The notes under the pieces: generated by a model
Told to the model about the DNA's origin: nothing
Database searches by the model: none
The model's input: the letters and a program-made list of their open reading frames with translations, nothing else
Translations under genes and position numbers: made by a program
In this document: piece by piece, positions 44,375 to 55,619 of the stretch
Position numbering within the stretch: position 1 is the stretch's first letter
Layout of the letters: each line of letters starts with the position of its first letter
Assembly: GCA_963971575.1 (NCBI GenBank)
Contig: OZ020611.1
Location: 244,986,654-245,050,653 of the forward strand
Source of the DNA: Liopterus haemorrhoidalis
Lineage: Eukaryota; Arthropoda; Insecta; Coleoptera; Dytiscidae
DNA: 64,000 nucleotides
Reading direction: 5' to 3'

Positions 44375-45570
44375 TAGGGTTGTAAATCGAAAGCAAAACA
44401 TCGATGTTTAACATCGATGTTAACATCGGCGCCTTACTATCGATGTTGAAAAAACATCGAAGGAAAAACATCGATGTATCGGAAACATCGATGTTTTATT
44501 AATATTAAAAAAACTATTTATTTATATTATACAGGTTTTATTTAATAATGTAAAGATAAAATACGAAAAAAGTAACATATAATACACAACAAGCATTTAT
44601 TAGATTTTGAAATAGAAATATTCCTTTTTAATAGTAATTTATTTCACATTAACATTATTATACCCAATATAATAATCCTAATTTGTACCTACAGTCTATT
44701 CCAAACGATTAGGCGGAACTAACCGCAATTTTCATTTTTGTAATTTCTCATTAGATATTTTTTTATATATTGAAGTTGACTTTTCCTCAACAAAATGATC
44801 AAAAGCTTCAATCAATCGGTAAATGTAACTAGAATTGAAAATTTAGTTCCGCCTAAACCAAAGGACAAAGGACAAAAAAACTTACTATTTTTACATTTTT
44901 AAAATGAAATATTGGATTTTATTACAATACTAATATAGTAATCTTAATGTTAATTTTATATTATTTAACATAAAAATAACACTGTCATACACAATTATTT
45001 TTATACTTTTTTAAGTTGAAATAAAGTCTGTTCCTTTGGTTTAGGCGGAACTATATTTTCAATTCTAGTTACTTTTACCGATTAATTGAAGCTTTTGATC
45101 ATTTTGTTCAGGAAATGCCATCTTCAATATATAAAAAAATAGCTAATGACAACTTACAAAAATCCAGGGATTGGAGGAATAACAACTGGGAAAGTATCAA
45201 CAAGACTCAAAAAGAAAAAGTGTGTTGGCGTCGTTGGTCGTTCGCATTGTTTGCAAAAATTAGAAGTTTCTTCTTATTTGTTCGGATTCTGCTAACTGCT
45301 AAGAAGAATAAGAACTAACACTATTAGTATTGTTATATCACAATAGATGGCGCTTATATTTTGTGTACTAATTTTAATAAAAATTAAATTTTTAAGATCC
45401 AGCGCCTCTAGCGGTAGTTTCTGAATTTCAAAGTTTAAACATCGACATCGGTAGTAGACATCGATGTTTTATCGATACTATCGCCAGCTGACCATCGATG
45501 GTAAAAACATCGATGTTTTTAAAACAAACATCGATGTTTTCGATACATCGATGTTTTTTTCCCATCCCTA
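44375..45570. mobile_element. hAT element with ATCGAT-palindrome arrays (1196 bp)
   Basis: TAGGGTTG at the left and CATCCCTA at the right, with a perfect octamer duplication GCCTATAG (44367-44374; 45571-45578). Both ends carry many copies of the palindrome ACATCGATGT (about 44398-44495 and 45440-45556). These are likely transposase-binding subterminal repeats, which is inference. No transposase coding remains, and MITE-A relatives are nested inside. Confidence 0.85.
44692..45115. mobile_element. diverged MITE-A-like copies
   Basis: CAGTCTATTCCAAACGATTA at 44692 opens a short copy ending in TTTAGTTCCGCCTAA (44846). AGTCTGTTCCTTTGGTTTAG at 45027 opens a second head in the same orientation. The GGCGGAACTA core is shared with MITE-A, while the interior is new (TCAATCGGTAAATGTAACTAG and its complement). 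Confidence 0.6.
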
Positions 45571-45578
45571 GCCTATAG

Positions 45579-46869
45579 TCAATGAATTTTGGAACTTCAA
45601 ATGTAGCTTAATACTCATCCCGACTTTAAAATTAACGATGTCACTATTTTAAACTGTTACAAAATTCTTGAAAAACAATTGAGTGAGACAAGCAGTCTGA
45701 CACAACAAGATCAAATAATATTTAGACATGTCCATTTTGTAATAGCATATTGGTTTCCAAGTGCGCATTAGCAGCACGTGTTTGTTTACACAGAACGTGT
45801 CGCGGAGAGGAGGATGGAGGATGGCGGATAGCGGCGAGCATTGCGCTCGCTATTCATGCCATAACACCTGGTGAAAGTGTTGCATAACCCAACGTTACCG
45901 GCCCAGAATACATTTACCTACTATAATCACCGTATTATAAATAAGGAGTTGGTTATTGCCAAAACACTAAAATGCTACAGATGATCTGTATTTTGATATT
46001 TGGCTCGGCTACAAAGGTTTTTATTTATGAAAAATAGACAAGGGACAACTTACATCGACAAGATGTCTATGTAAATTTAATTATGAATGTTTTGCGCGAT
46101 TCTTTTCTGTATAAAAGTACGTGTATTGAATAATGGGGGCATATTGCGTGGGTGAAACCAGGAGAGATTGAATGAAGTGGTATTAGTCGTATCTTTGCCA
46201 ACAGTCGATTCTTTCCAGAGATTCTCCACTCCGAGCGGGATTCGCTCATTTGTGGTTTTTGCCAAGGATTTGTAAAATTACCCTCTTGAAATTGAATGCG
46301 TGGGAGAACCTTACTGAATTGATTTCAACAGATTTTTCAGCCGTTTAGATTAAATTTCAGATTTAAAAGGATTTTTAACATTTAAGTAAGTAGAATATTT
46401 TCCCTCTATATACAGATTGATACTATGGTTTCTACATGTCTTGCTTTAGGCTGAATAATCCTCTTTTTGGGTTTTATGTCCAGCTTAAGAGTAAACGTCC
46501 ACTTGCTATTTTGGAGAAGAAACTTTTTTTGCCGGCCTCGATGAGAAACTTTCTTTGCGGGCCGCGGGGAGATACATTCTTTGCGGGCCCCGGGTAATGA
46601 TCAATTCTATATCCGGGAATTTTTATTATAATACAGGTAAAAATGCAACTGATGACTTAAAAAACAAAAAGGTCCTCACATACAAAAAACAAGTGATGAG
46701 CAAAAAAAAAAAGGTACTCACTTTCAAAATACAAGTGAGTGACGGCCACGCGCCTCTGTCACGTGCCCGGATGCCCGACGTTCCTAGGGCTCTGCTCATG
46801 ACTCTGGGGCTCCAAATACCCGGTGGCCCCGAGAATTTTCCCCGGCTACTCCCCCTCTTGTCGGGCCTG
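45579..46869. other. no gene recognised; some GC-rich patches
   Basis: GC-rich spots at 45790-45860 (GGAGGATGGAGGATGGCGG) and 46530-46600. A-rich GTGATGAGC scraps at 46650-46740 match MITE-C interior. Small overlapping minus-strand frames at 46067-46265 are not recognisable. Confidence 0.4.
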
Positions 46870-47590
46870 ATCACCAGTGTTCGATTACACTACACAAATA
46901 GCAGTAGTCGAAAAAGAGATGCTGCTGTCGTTTCTGATAGTTTCATTGTAAAAATTGGAGTACACCAAAGTTTAACTCTGTCACCATTCTTATTCATTCT
47001 TGTCATGGATACGATCACACATGACCTAAAACACGGCGTACCTAGAATATACTCTATGACGATGACATAATGCTTGTGGTTGCCACCAGAAAAGAACTAC
47101 AACACCAGGTTCAAGAATGGAATAACTGCCTCTGCCAATTTGGCCTTCGACTTCTCAACACCAGAAAGACAGAGTGTATGGAAACTAACCTAATTGCGAT
47201 GACAATTTTCGGTATTTAGGGTCCAGAATACAAAGCGAAGATATCTCTGATGAGGTGCGAGCACGAATAAATTTGGTTTGATTAAGATGGAGAGACGTAA
47301 CTAACATTCTCTGCGATAATCGTATGCCTATCCACCTTAAATCAAAAATATACAAGACAATAGTCCGTCCTGTCCATTGTATGGATCTGAATGCTAGACC
47401 ACAAATAGCACTGAACGTCCATTACATTCCATAGAGATGCGAATGTTTCGCTGGTCCATGGACATTTTTCTCCTGGAGCATCGTGTTGTGACTGGATATA
47501 TTTCGATAATCCCAAATGAAGGAAATCCATTTGTGACCCAGAAAAACCATCCGCATCGAGACCAAAGCGGAATATTCACGGCAAGAAAGT
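46870..47590 (+). pseudogene. RTE-like LINE reverse transcriptase fragment
   Basis: Across several frames: DSFIVKIGVHQSLTLSPFLF then ILVMDTITHDL, YDDDIMLVVATRKELQHQVQ, CLCQFGLRLLNTRKTECM, YLGSRIQSEDISDEVRARI and NRMPIHLKSKIYKTIVRPV. This is the order of motifs in RTE-type reverse transcriptases (GVHQGxxLSPxLF, FADDxVLV, KTEYM, YLGSxI, KLKxKxYxTxxRP). The catalytic motif reads YDDD and lies across a frameshift. Multiple breaks. Cut at the right by a Tc1 copy. Confidence 0.8.
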
Positions 47591-47601
47591 AATACTATGT
47601 A

Positions 47602-48345
47602 CGAGCCCTGTCCACTTTCAGTTGGCCCAGCTATGAAATTTTCAGTTTCTTTAGAAATTATTAAATAGTAAGTAAAAGTAAATGACGCTTTGTACATTTT
47701 TTGACAATATAATCATATTAGAAGCAAAAGGGTCAAAATTTATTCCGTAATATTTAATTTGTGATTATAAAAATAATATTCGTAAAACAAATTTATTTTT
47801 TGAGTTCATGTATTCTTGTACTGTATATAAAATAACTGGGTTTTTGCGGTAGCTATGCGTAGTAGGCGTTGGAAAACAAAGTTTGTTTATTGACTGTGAT
47901 GTATTAAAAGTGTTAAGTCTAAATAATTTTAAAACATGGGCAGAGGCACAGCTATTGATGAAAAAATTCGGTTAATCATTGTGAACTTGGCAAAAATAGG
48001 AAAAACCAATTCCGAAATCGGAAAATTATTAAGTTTGTCAAGTATTAGAAATATTGTAATATTGTACAAAACAAGTGGTTCAGTTGCCCCAAAGCCCCAG
48101 TACGTGAAGAAAACTACACTAACGGACAATGACAAACGTGTATTGAAAAGAATTATTAAGGATAACAGACGTGCTAACTATAGTCAATTGAGTGTACTGT
48201 GAAGCGATGTTGTTGGAAGACGTGTTTCAAGGTCTACATGTCATAAGGAAGCTAAAAAATTTGGATTTGGGACCTATAAGGTAATATTTTTTTAATTGGA
48301 CTCTTAAATGTATATTTACAGAAATTTATAAAACTTTCTTAGGCC
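47602..48345 (+). mobile_element. Tc1-like element, 3'-truncated copy
   Basis: Left end CGAGCCCTGTCCACTTTCAG after TA (47600-47601), matching 16926-17665 closely. Similarity stops at AGGCC (48345), just past the intron acceptor. The right half, including the catalytic core, is missing. Confidence 0.9.
47936..48280 (+). pseudogene. Tc1 transposase exon 1 (truncated copy)
   Basis: Same exon as 17251-17601: MGRGTAIDEKIRLIIVNLAK onward. It has a 6-bp in-frame deletion (Arg-Tyr of the helix-turn-helix, giving LSSIRNIV) and TGG-to-TGA at SVLW (stop at 48200-48202). It ends TYK followed by GTAATA at 48281, an intact intron donor that supports the intron inferred in the longer copy. Confidence 0.88.
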
Positions 48346-49431
48346 TTTCAAACTGAGCAGATTGGCGTGGCACCAATTCAGGAAAAAATGCTGCAAAAGT
48401 ATCCTATTAGATAGATAACAATTTGATGCAACGATTGTTAGTAATTAAGGGGTTAAGAACCTTTTACCTATATTCGTGTTTCGCCAAGTAAAACTAACAA
48501 TTATGCAAGATATGTAACGTTAATTTTTGATATCCCAGTACAATCATAAGTCATAGTTGTTCTGATGAACGTTTTATAACCTTTTCTTTTAATAACCGTT
48601 TGATAATGCGACTAATGATGATGCTAGTCAATAAACACGTTAATAGCGGTTAATGGGAGTAATTGTTCCCGGTGTGACTGTGTGACAGTGTGTCTTTGGC
48701 GTGTCAGAGGACATTCGCGGCACGCCGTCTCGCGTCACGTCTCGCACTCGCCCTCATTGATCCGACTCGCCCGCCGCTCTATACTGCCACTGCCACTACC
48801 ACTACGCTCTGGAGACCACTATATTGCGTCTTAGTGTAAACGCGTAGTAAGAAATACAGCAACGAATTAGGAGGGAAGTTGAAAATAGAAATTAATAACT
48901 AATTTTCTCTTATTACTATCATACCTTGACTTCTGACAATTTGACTTACGTCAATTTGCTCTTTGATGTACTTACGAAACACACTGCCACAATTCCCTAA
49001 ATTTGAGACGTTTTCTTCGCAGTTACATTTAGGTGATGACAGGGTACTCATGGACAGGCTTGATACTCTTCCTGAGGGAATCGAACTTACTGTTTTATAT
49101 GTGAAGTCTTGCACCGTATTTTAATGTGTCACCATCACCCTGCATCAATTTTTCGAACAGACTTTTATTCTATTTATTTGTGTTTGTCCGTGCAGGATTC
49201 TTCTAATTGAATATGTGTATAAGATTTTACATATTTGTTGCTTAGTCTATTATTTTTCATAGGTACCATAGTCATTTAGATGGGCTGTGTTCGGGGTAAA
49301 TAGCCATAGTTGCCGTACGCCAAATATTTTGATTAATCAACTAACTAACTCTTCGGAGTTATAGTTGTCCGTCCAGTATTTGCTGTCCTAAGAACATTCT
49401 AAAAGTTGACCAGGTCATTCTAAGCAACAAC
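48346..49431. other. no gene recognised; GC-rich patch
   Basis: 48655-48800 is locally GC-rich with short CACTGCCACTACCAC repeats. A 71-residue minus-strand frame at 48899-49114 is not compositionally trivial (serine-rich, with KCNCEENVSN) but matches nothing I recognise. It could be a fragment of a host or transposon exon. Confidence 0.35.
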
Positions 49432-49592
49432 ATATATAAGGGAAGTATTGTGATCATACCGATTTTGACATTTCGAGATTTCGATGGATCTTTACGAATT
49501 GAGGTCCTTACATAACGTTTTGACTGTTTTTAGCATGATGTCTGTCCTTCTGTCCGTCTGTCTGTCTGTCTGTCTGTCCGCCCGTCTGTCTG

Positions 49593-49867
49593 TGTTATGT
49601 ACCCTCTTAACCTTTCATCAACTTTAATCAGTTATTTAGTTATTATTCTCAAGTTATATAAACTCAATGTAAATTATGTTTGGAAGACACTTGTTAGCCA
49701 ACTACGCTGAGAGTCACAGAAACCTCATCTAAGTTCATAGTCAGATACAGAGAACTCTCATGTAAATACTCTGTACTTTTACTCATATTAATACTATAAT
49801 AATAAAGTTGTTAGTGAATTATTAAATCTGATCTTTTAAATCAATTTACTTTACCTGGGACACAACA
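49593..49867 (+). mobile_element. solo LTR (275 bp)
   Basis: TGTTATGTACC...GACACAACA, beginning TG and ending CA, flanked by TCTG on both sides (49589-49592; 49868-49871). It contains TTATATAAACTC (TATA-like, about 49652) and AATAAA at 49801. A 4-bp duplication is usual for Ty3/gypsy-type integrases. No internal retroelement sequence is present, so it is the product of LTR-LTR recombination. Confidence 0.75.
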
Positions 49868-50123
49868 TCTGTGTACATAACTTCATATTTAAGCTTCTGC
49901 TATCAATGGCACGAGTTGATCAACTTTTGGTAAAAATCGGTTGACTAGAAATGGAAATTTACTCCTGTCGATTTAAGAGTTATGCGAATATTTCATAACA
50001 GAAAAATATTTCGAAGAAAATTATTTAACAAAAGTTGCTATAAAAGCAATAACTAACAACTTTTATTTGAGATATTTTTTGATAAAACGAATACTTAATA
50101 ATTAATTTTTTCATACTTATATA

Positions 50124-51432
50124 CAAGGTGTCTCAAAAGAACTTTTATATTTATTTAGCTTACTGCGTGAACGCAACGTATCCGAGGGGCGCGGGGGTTA
50201 TGTCAATCGGTAGCCTGGCTCTTGGGAATTTAGTCGCTATGGAGCGTTTCTCGGGAGCAGACCGCGCGTTATGCGTGCGAGAGTTTTACAAAAACGGTGA
50301 TTCGGCGACTGTAGCGCGTAGAAAATTCTGCAGTATTCGAGGTATTCGCCACTTAAATGATGCGCCAAGCATTCCTCTCATTCGACATTGGGTTAAAAAG
50401 TTTGAAGAGACTGGTACAACGCTGGATAAATCAAAATCCGGGCGACCTAGGTCATCAAGAACGTAGAAAACGTGGAGAATGTTAATCAGTCTGTTCGTGA
50501 CGACCCGAACCTTTCAATTCGGAAGCGCGCAAGTGCTTTAAATGTGCATAGATCATCATTACATCGCATTATGCACAAAGACCTAAAGCTGCACCCCTAC
50601 AAAATTCAATTGGTGCAAGAATTAAAGCCCCAAGATGCCAGTCAGAGGCTTAATTTCGTAAATCAGGTGATTGAGCGATTTTCAACGTTTACCAACATTT
50701 TGTTTTCGGATGAAGATCATTTTCATCTTAATGGCCACGTAAATAAGCAGAACTGCCGCTACTGGAGTGCAACGAATCCGAAACGCAAACATCAGAAACC
50801 CCTACATTCGCCTAAAGTGACCGTATGGGCTGCGATGTCGGCGCGAGGAATTATCGGCCCTTACTTTTTTGAAGACGAAAGGGGGCGTGCAGTTACGGTG
50901 AATTCAGAGCGTTATGTGGAGATGTTAGACAACTTTTTGGTACCTGAACTGCAAAACTTTCCTGGCTATAATCAAAGAACATGGTTCCAACAGGACGGAG
51001 CAACTTCACACACGTCCAATATGTCTCTGCCACGTATTCGTGAAATTTTCTCAGGCAAATTGATCTCCCGGAGAGGTGACATAAATTGGCCTCCACGCAG
51101 TCCAGATTTAACCCCTATGGACTTTTTCCTATGGGGTTATCTTAAATCTAAAGTTTACGCCAATAAACCGACTTCACTGGCGCATTTGAAAGAAAATATC
51201 CGTCACGAAATGGCAGCCATCCCTGAGTCTACCTGCCGAGACGTCATAAGTAATTTTACTGTTCGATTAAATGAGTGCCGAGAACGCGAGGGTCTACATT
51301 TAGACGATATTATTTTTAAGAAATAAATCCCCAAAAGGTGTATTTAAATAATTAATAAACATTTTTTCTATATACGGCTTACTTTTTTTTTAATCAATCC
51401 ACTAAATATAAAATTTCTTTTGAGACACCTTG
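50124..51432 (+). mobile_element. DD41D mariner element, copy 2 (1309 bp)
   Basis: Same TIR (CAAGGTGTCTCAAAAGAA) and exact length as 27679-28987. TA on both sides (50122-50123; 51433-51434). Inserted in R2 at ACTTATATATAACG, of which empty versions exist at 31534 and 55468. Confidence 0.92.
50239..51326 (+). pseudogene. DD41D (rosa-like) transposase, one frameshift
   Basis: ATG at 50239 starts MERFSGADRALCVREFYKNG. The frame breaks near 50459-50466 by loss of one G (AGAACGTAG against AGTACGGTAG in the other copy), giving a stop after SSRT. It then resumes to TAA 51326 with ENVNQSVRDDPNLSIRKRAS, FSDEDHFHL (first Asp), WFQQDGATSH (second Asp) and SPDLTPMDFFLWGYLK (third Asp). Spacing of the last pair is 41 residues. 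The remainder has no stops. The sister copy is intact at this point but broken later. Confidence 0.9.
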
Positions 51433-51545
51433 TATAACGTTTCCATGGTCATGATAAATAATATCTCTGTTAGAAAATATTAGGCCAAGTTATTTCTATA
51501 CTTTGTGATGGCGATAGGTCCTGTGGTGGCCACAGCTGATTTTTT

Positions 51546-52490
51546 AAATTGTTTAAAACTGGTACTTCGTATTTCTTATAATAAAGAAGTTCTCAAAAAC
51601 ACTGTGTATATAATGTTAATTCAAAATTTGTATCGACCTGAAAAAAAAAAAAAATAATAATAAATAAATGCAGGTCAAATTTGATCCGCTCTCATATTTG
51701 ATGAAGTTTCCATGAGATATTACAAATAATAATTATTTTGGCCAAGTTATCGTCGCCGAAATGACTGTCGTTGAGTTGATTTTTTTCTGGAAATAAAAAT
51801 GATGTAAAATATAAAAATATTTACTCACTTAAAATTTGCAATCGTACTTAAAATTGCAATAGATTTTAAGATATACATCTGCGATAAAAAAAAATAGTAA
51901 AACAAATACTCAAGATCCTTGAAGGATAAATTACAATCAAACAAATAATCTAGGCCGTAAAATCACGATTTTCTTTTTCAATGTTATCTTTACATAACGA
52001 AAAAAATACATTGAGGAAATGATTCGATAAGAATTTTACGTCAATTGATTTGCAAAAAATTCCGACAAAACAAAAAATCACGGTCAGTTAGTACATTTAA
52101 CAAAGACGATGATATCAAAACAATAGGCACTGATTTAGATCATAATCATTTTTTTTTTACTCTGATAAAATTGTCTACATGTGATTGAATTTTGATTTTT
52201 GAAATATATATTGTTTTGATTATTTTCTGCCAAGATCCAGTTTGAGACTTGAATCAAAAGAATCATGGTCTATAACTGCTGCGTAACTAAAGCTTATAGC
52301 ATCTAGGGTGGAACTTTAGTCCCCCCCCCCCCTTCATCCATAATTATTTTAAACTAGCTGGAGTACCCGTACTTCGTACGGTTTTTGTTAATTTTTGCTG
52401 TACCGTAAATGATAAGGGAGACATTTCAATCTCAAATAGAACATAAAATAATCATTTCTTTATTCTAAACCAGGGATTCCCAACGGGGTC
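51546..52490. other. no gene seen; repeat scrap
   Basis: AT-rich. A C-run lies at 52319-52332. At 52355-52382 ACTAGCTGGAGTACCCGTAC followed by TTCGTACGG resembles the widely dispersed arthropod repeat with an ACTAGCTGNNGCCCGCGACTT core. Confidence 0.4.
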
Positions 52491-52970
52491 CAGGTGGACC
52501 CCTTGGGGGCTTCTGGCAGTTTAAAAAGGGATTATAGTATTCCAGGGGTCTATCAGGGGTCTATTATTAAATTAATTGAATCAAAAAAGCATATATTTTA
52601 TTTAGCAGACATATTTTCTTTATTTTATAATATGCAAAATAAATTACAAGGAAAAAACGTGAATCCAAAACTCGAACATTTGGGTTTCGCTCCAAAATTG
52701 ATTTGTTTATTTCCACTTTAAATCCAAATGATTTTCGATACTTTGAACATTTGATGCAACTTTCTGTTATTGAAAAAGATGTGATTAATGTTGATGACAT
52801 TCAAATCTACACTGACCACTTGAAACAATTAAAAGAAGATATCAATGCCCGTTATAAAGATTTGGAAAGTTTAGATATCCCGTCTTGGATTATAGGTCCA
52901 TTTGAAAGCGACAGAAGCAATATTGTTTTTTTCGCTACAAGAAGGTTATATTATGTTCGCTACGTATAGG
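52484..52970 (+). pseudogene. hAT/ZBED-like transposase fragment
   Basis: The start shows a MITE-like GGGATTCCCAACGGGG. The first coding piece reads LADIFSLFYNMQNKLQGKNV, like the LNxLNxxLQGKN block of ZBED5/FAM200-type hAT-derived proteins. The second frame (52703 onward) reads YFEHLMQLSVIEKD, IQIYTDHLKQLKEDINARYK and LESLDIPSWIIGPF, the following region of the same proteins (HLxxLxxDxxxRFxDLxxxxIPxWxxxPF). Frameshifts separate them; zinc finger and C-terminus are absent. Confidence 0.7.
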
Positions 52971-53560
52971 CCATAGAGTTCGAAACTTTATGGCCTTTAA
53001 CAGTAAAGCCGCATTCAGACCTCTTTAAATTAACGAGTTATAGACTGTGCGTTGTGAGTTATGCTTTAATGCATTCTTTTAACGTCCCATGTACCGTCAA
53101 CATCTGTTATAAATTAGTACGTTACGAATAGCCCTCCATCTGTGAATTTTGAAGCCAACTATTTAGCTTCGTAAAATATTTTATATGTATTATCGTTTTT
53201 ATAATTCTGTTGTCTTAGATTTTAATTACCTAATTACCTAAATTGATCATATTTACTGTCCGTCTTTGTAATTTTGAGCAAGATTTGTTAATGATGACAT
53301 TATGTTAGGTTATGTAAAGGCATTTGATAACTACGGTATCACTGATAGAATGGGATAGCCGATGTGTTTATATGTCTACCTCATTAAAACATCTCACTAG
53401 CTATAAGTTTAGAAAATTATCCACAACCAACAACGTATTGAATTTAGAGGTTTGAACGGTTGCACGTCTTATCATATGACAAACTTACTGGTGACAGTGA
53501 ACAGTCCATAAGCTACAGTGCATCAGCTATTGATTTAAGAGCTCTGAATGCGGCTTTACA
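52971..53560. other. no gene seen
   Basis: Non-coding. A motif near 53015 (GCCGCATTCAGACC) and one at 53545 (GAATGCGGC) are inverted, which might mark the ends of a further MITE of about 530 bp, but no duplication was found. Confidence 0.35.
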
Positions 53561-53564
53561 TTAA

Positions 53565-54053
53565 CCTTTTACCGCATAGTGTGCCATGGCACACTATTTT
53601 TACTTTTAAAACTGAATCAGAACGTTCTTCATTAATGTTCATATATGGCACATACACAGCAATGGATCCTGCAGTATATCAAGTAATGGGCTGCAATAGA
53701 TTTGAGGATATCAAGCGGAATTTGCACTTCAACGATAACTCCAATTTAACGAGAATTTATTGAAAAAGGACAACTAGAAGATACGACTTTTTCTTTCAAA
53801 AATTCGAGAGCGACTGCTTTTATATCCCTAATGAAGGACACCTAGCAAGTGACGAGCAAATAATACGGAATCATTTTCGTTTGTAACATAATGTAGAATT
53901 ATATTGTTCCATGTATGGCACAAACCCTATTTTTATAAAAATAATAATTAATATTTTAAATATATTTGTTTAATATATTTTCTATCAATAAGAACCAATT
54001 CCTAATGCCCATGAATTATTTCAGCCAAACATATAAATTCATGCAGTAAAGGG
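53565..54053 (+). mobile_element. piggyBac-derived MITE, copy 1 (489 bp)
   Basis: Flanked by TTAA (53561-53564; 54054-54057), with ends CCTTTTACCGCATAG and complement CCCTTTACTGCATGA. The left end contains a perfect 18-bp palindrome AGTGTGCCATGGCACACT. The interior holds a piggyBac transposase scrap. Confidence 0.88.
53600..53890 (+). pseudogene. piggyBac transposase fragment
   Basis: MDPAVYQVMGCNRFEDIKRN then LHFNDNSN is a typical early piggyBac (PGBD) block (MxxxRFxxIxRxLHFNDN). After TGA at 53761 another frame gives YDFFFQKFESDCFYIPNEG then HLASDEQII, matching the F...PxxxxSIDEQMI block. The catalytic aspartates are mostly lost. Confidence 0.8.
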
Positions 54054-54057
54054 TTAA

Positions 54058-54703
54058 CTGAAACATTTACATTAACACAATTTACTGAAAACCAAATAGT
54101 GCCCCATGTGCGGATTTTCTAATTAAACCAAGATAAAAACTGATATTTACTAGAAATTAAAGCAGGTTAGTGAAATCAATTTTCCTTTCTTAAATGAAGT
54201 TACTTGAATGAAAAAGAAAACTTTTATAAGAAGATATATTTGAAAATAAACACATCAATCCAATTATCGTCCGTCTCTCGTTTCCCGATATTCTTCCATC
54301 TCTCTGCACTCTGCCTCACCATCCTTCTCTCTACTGTTAAGTACGAAGGCGAACAGTGCCGAGACGAAATTAAATTAAAAACGGAAATGGCTCGTGTTAC
54401 CCTGACAGAGGTCGCGTCCCAACAGGTTCATTGATTATGACAGGAATACACTAACTGTTCCTCGAATAACTTACAAGGTTCACCTTTAACCTCAAGGAGT
54501 TTTTACAATTATTTAGAGATGTTGTATCAGCATATTATGGAACTGGAACTGTTAATGGAAGGCACGATTGTATAGTTTTTAAAAGTTTCTTATATAAAAC
54601 TGGCAATTTGAAATAAAAATTTTAACAATCAGTCCGTCAAAATTTGAAACGAATTGCAGTCTATCTAATAGATAATTTTTAATCGTAAGGTTTTTCTTTT
54701 TTT
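54058..54703. other. no gene recognised
   Basis: A 76-residue frame at 54204-54434 (VSRFPIFFHLSALCLTILLS, then EGEQCRDEIKLKTEMARVTL) is not compositionally biased, but I do not recognise it and no continuation is seen. Confidence 0.35.
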
Positions 54704-54940
54704 AGGGTTTTGTAGGTACGACCAAAAAACCCTTATACCGTCATTTTGTCGTCTGTCTGTCTGTCTGTCTGTCTGTATATTCGGTAAATATTGTAGCCAA
54801 ACGGCTAAACCTAGAGAGTTGAAATTTGGCATGCTTATACAACTCGTTGACCCGCACATAGGAAAAATACTAAGACATCTAAAAAACATATCCCCCTAAA
54901 AATATAAACAAATATGTGCACACCGAAAAAAAAAAACATT
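54704..54940 (+). repeat. R1 repeat copy 8, 5' part
   Basis: Starts AGGGTTTTGTAGGTACGACC with a GTCT tract and continues to ATGTGCACACCGAAAAAA, where R2 copy 5 takes over. Confidence 0.8.
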
Positions 54941-55615
54941 TTTACCGACCGCCAACACATATATAAGGGAGGTATTGTGATCATACCGATTTTGACATTT
55001 CGAGATTTCGATGGATCTCCCATCTTCCATGGAATTGAGGTCCCTACATAACGTTTTGACTATTTTTAGCATGATGTCTGTCGGTCTGTCTGTCCGTATG
55101 TCTGTCTGTCTGTCCGTCTGTCTGTCTGTCTGTCCGTCTGTCCGTCTGTATACACGTGCAGAGCAAATTCGGCTGAAAGGATTTTTATGAAACTTCATAT
55201 TTAAGCTTCTGCCATCAATGGCACGAGTTGATCAACTTTTGGTAAAAATCGGTTGACTAAAAATGGGAGTTTACTCGTGTCGATTTTAAGATTTTTATGA
55301 ATATTTCACAACAGAAAAATATTTCGAAAAAATTTATTTAACAAAAGTTGCTATAAAAGCAATAATTAATAACTTTTATTTGAGACGTTTTTTGATAAAA
55401 CGAAAAATTTCGAATAATTTTTGTAAAATTTTTCGAATTTTTTTTCCAAGTCTCAATTTTTTCATACTTATATGTAACGTTTCCATGGTCATGATAAATA
55501 ATATCTCTGTTAGAAAATATTAGGCCAAGTTATTTCTACTCTGCTGCTAGAATGTATTTTATATACGTACTTTACGATGGCGGTCGGTCCTGTGGTGGCC
55601 ACAGCTGATTTTTAT
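54941..55615 (+). repeat. R2 repeat copy 5, full-length
   Basis: TTTTTACCGACCGCCAACAC to CACAGCTGATTTTTA, about 675 bp, with (GTCY)n at 55076-55150. It has the uninterrupted version of the sites used by the LINE at 32066 and the mariner at 50124. Confidence 0.85.
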
Positions 55616-55619
55616 TTTA

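Larger units (their letters stand above)
49432..51545 (+). repeat. R2 repeat copy 4, split by solo LTR and mariner
   Basis: Starts AACATATATAAGGGAAGTAT (5' edge truncated) and ends CACAGCTGATTTTTT at 51530-51545. A solo LTR lies in the GTCT tract and a DD41D mariner lies between the AAACTTCAT-containing part and TAACGTTTCCATGG. Confidence 0.82.

Noticed and set aside
44398..45556. CRISPR-like array of ATCGATGT repeats
   Set aside because: Spacing is irregular, repeats are 10-bp palindromes, there are no cas genes and the context is eukaryotic. They are subterminal repeats of a hAT element.
48899..49114. Serine-rich 71-residue minus-strand frame as a host exon
   Set aside because: Not compositional, but it has no recognisable domain, no convincing splice context and no neighbour. 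Left as an unassigned interval.
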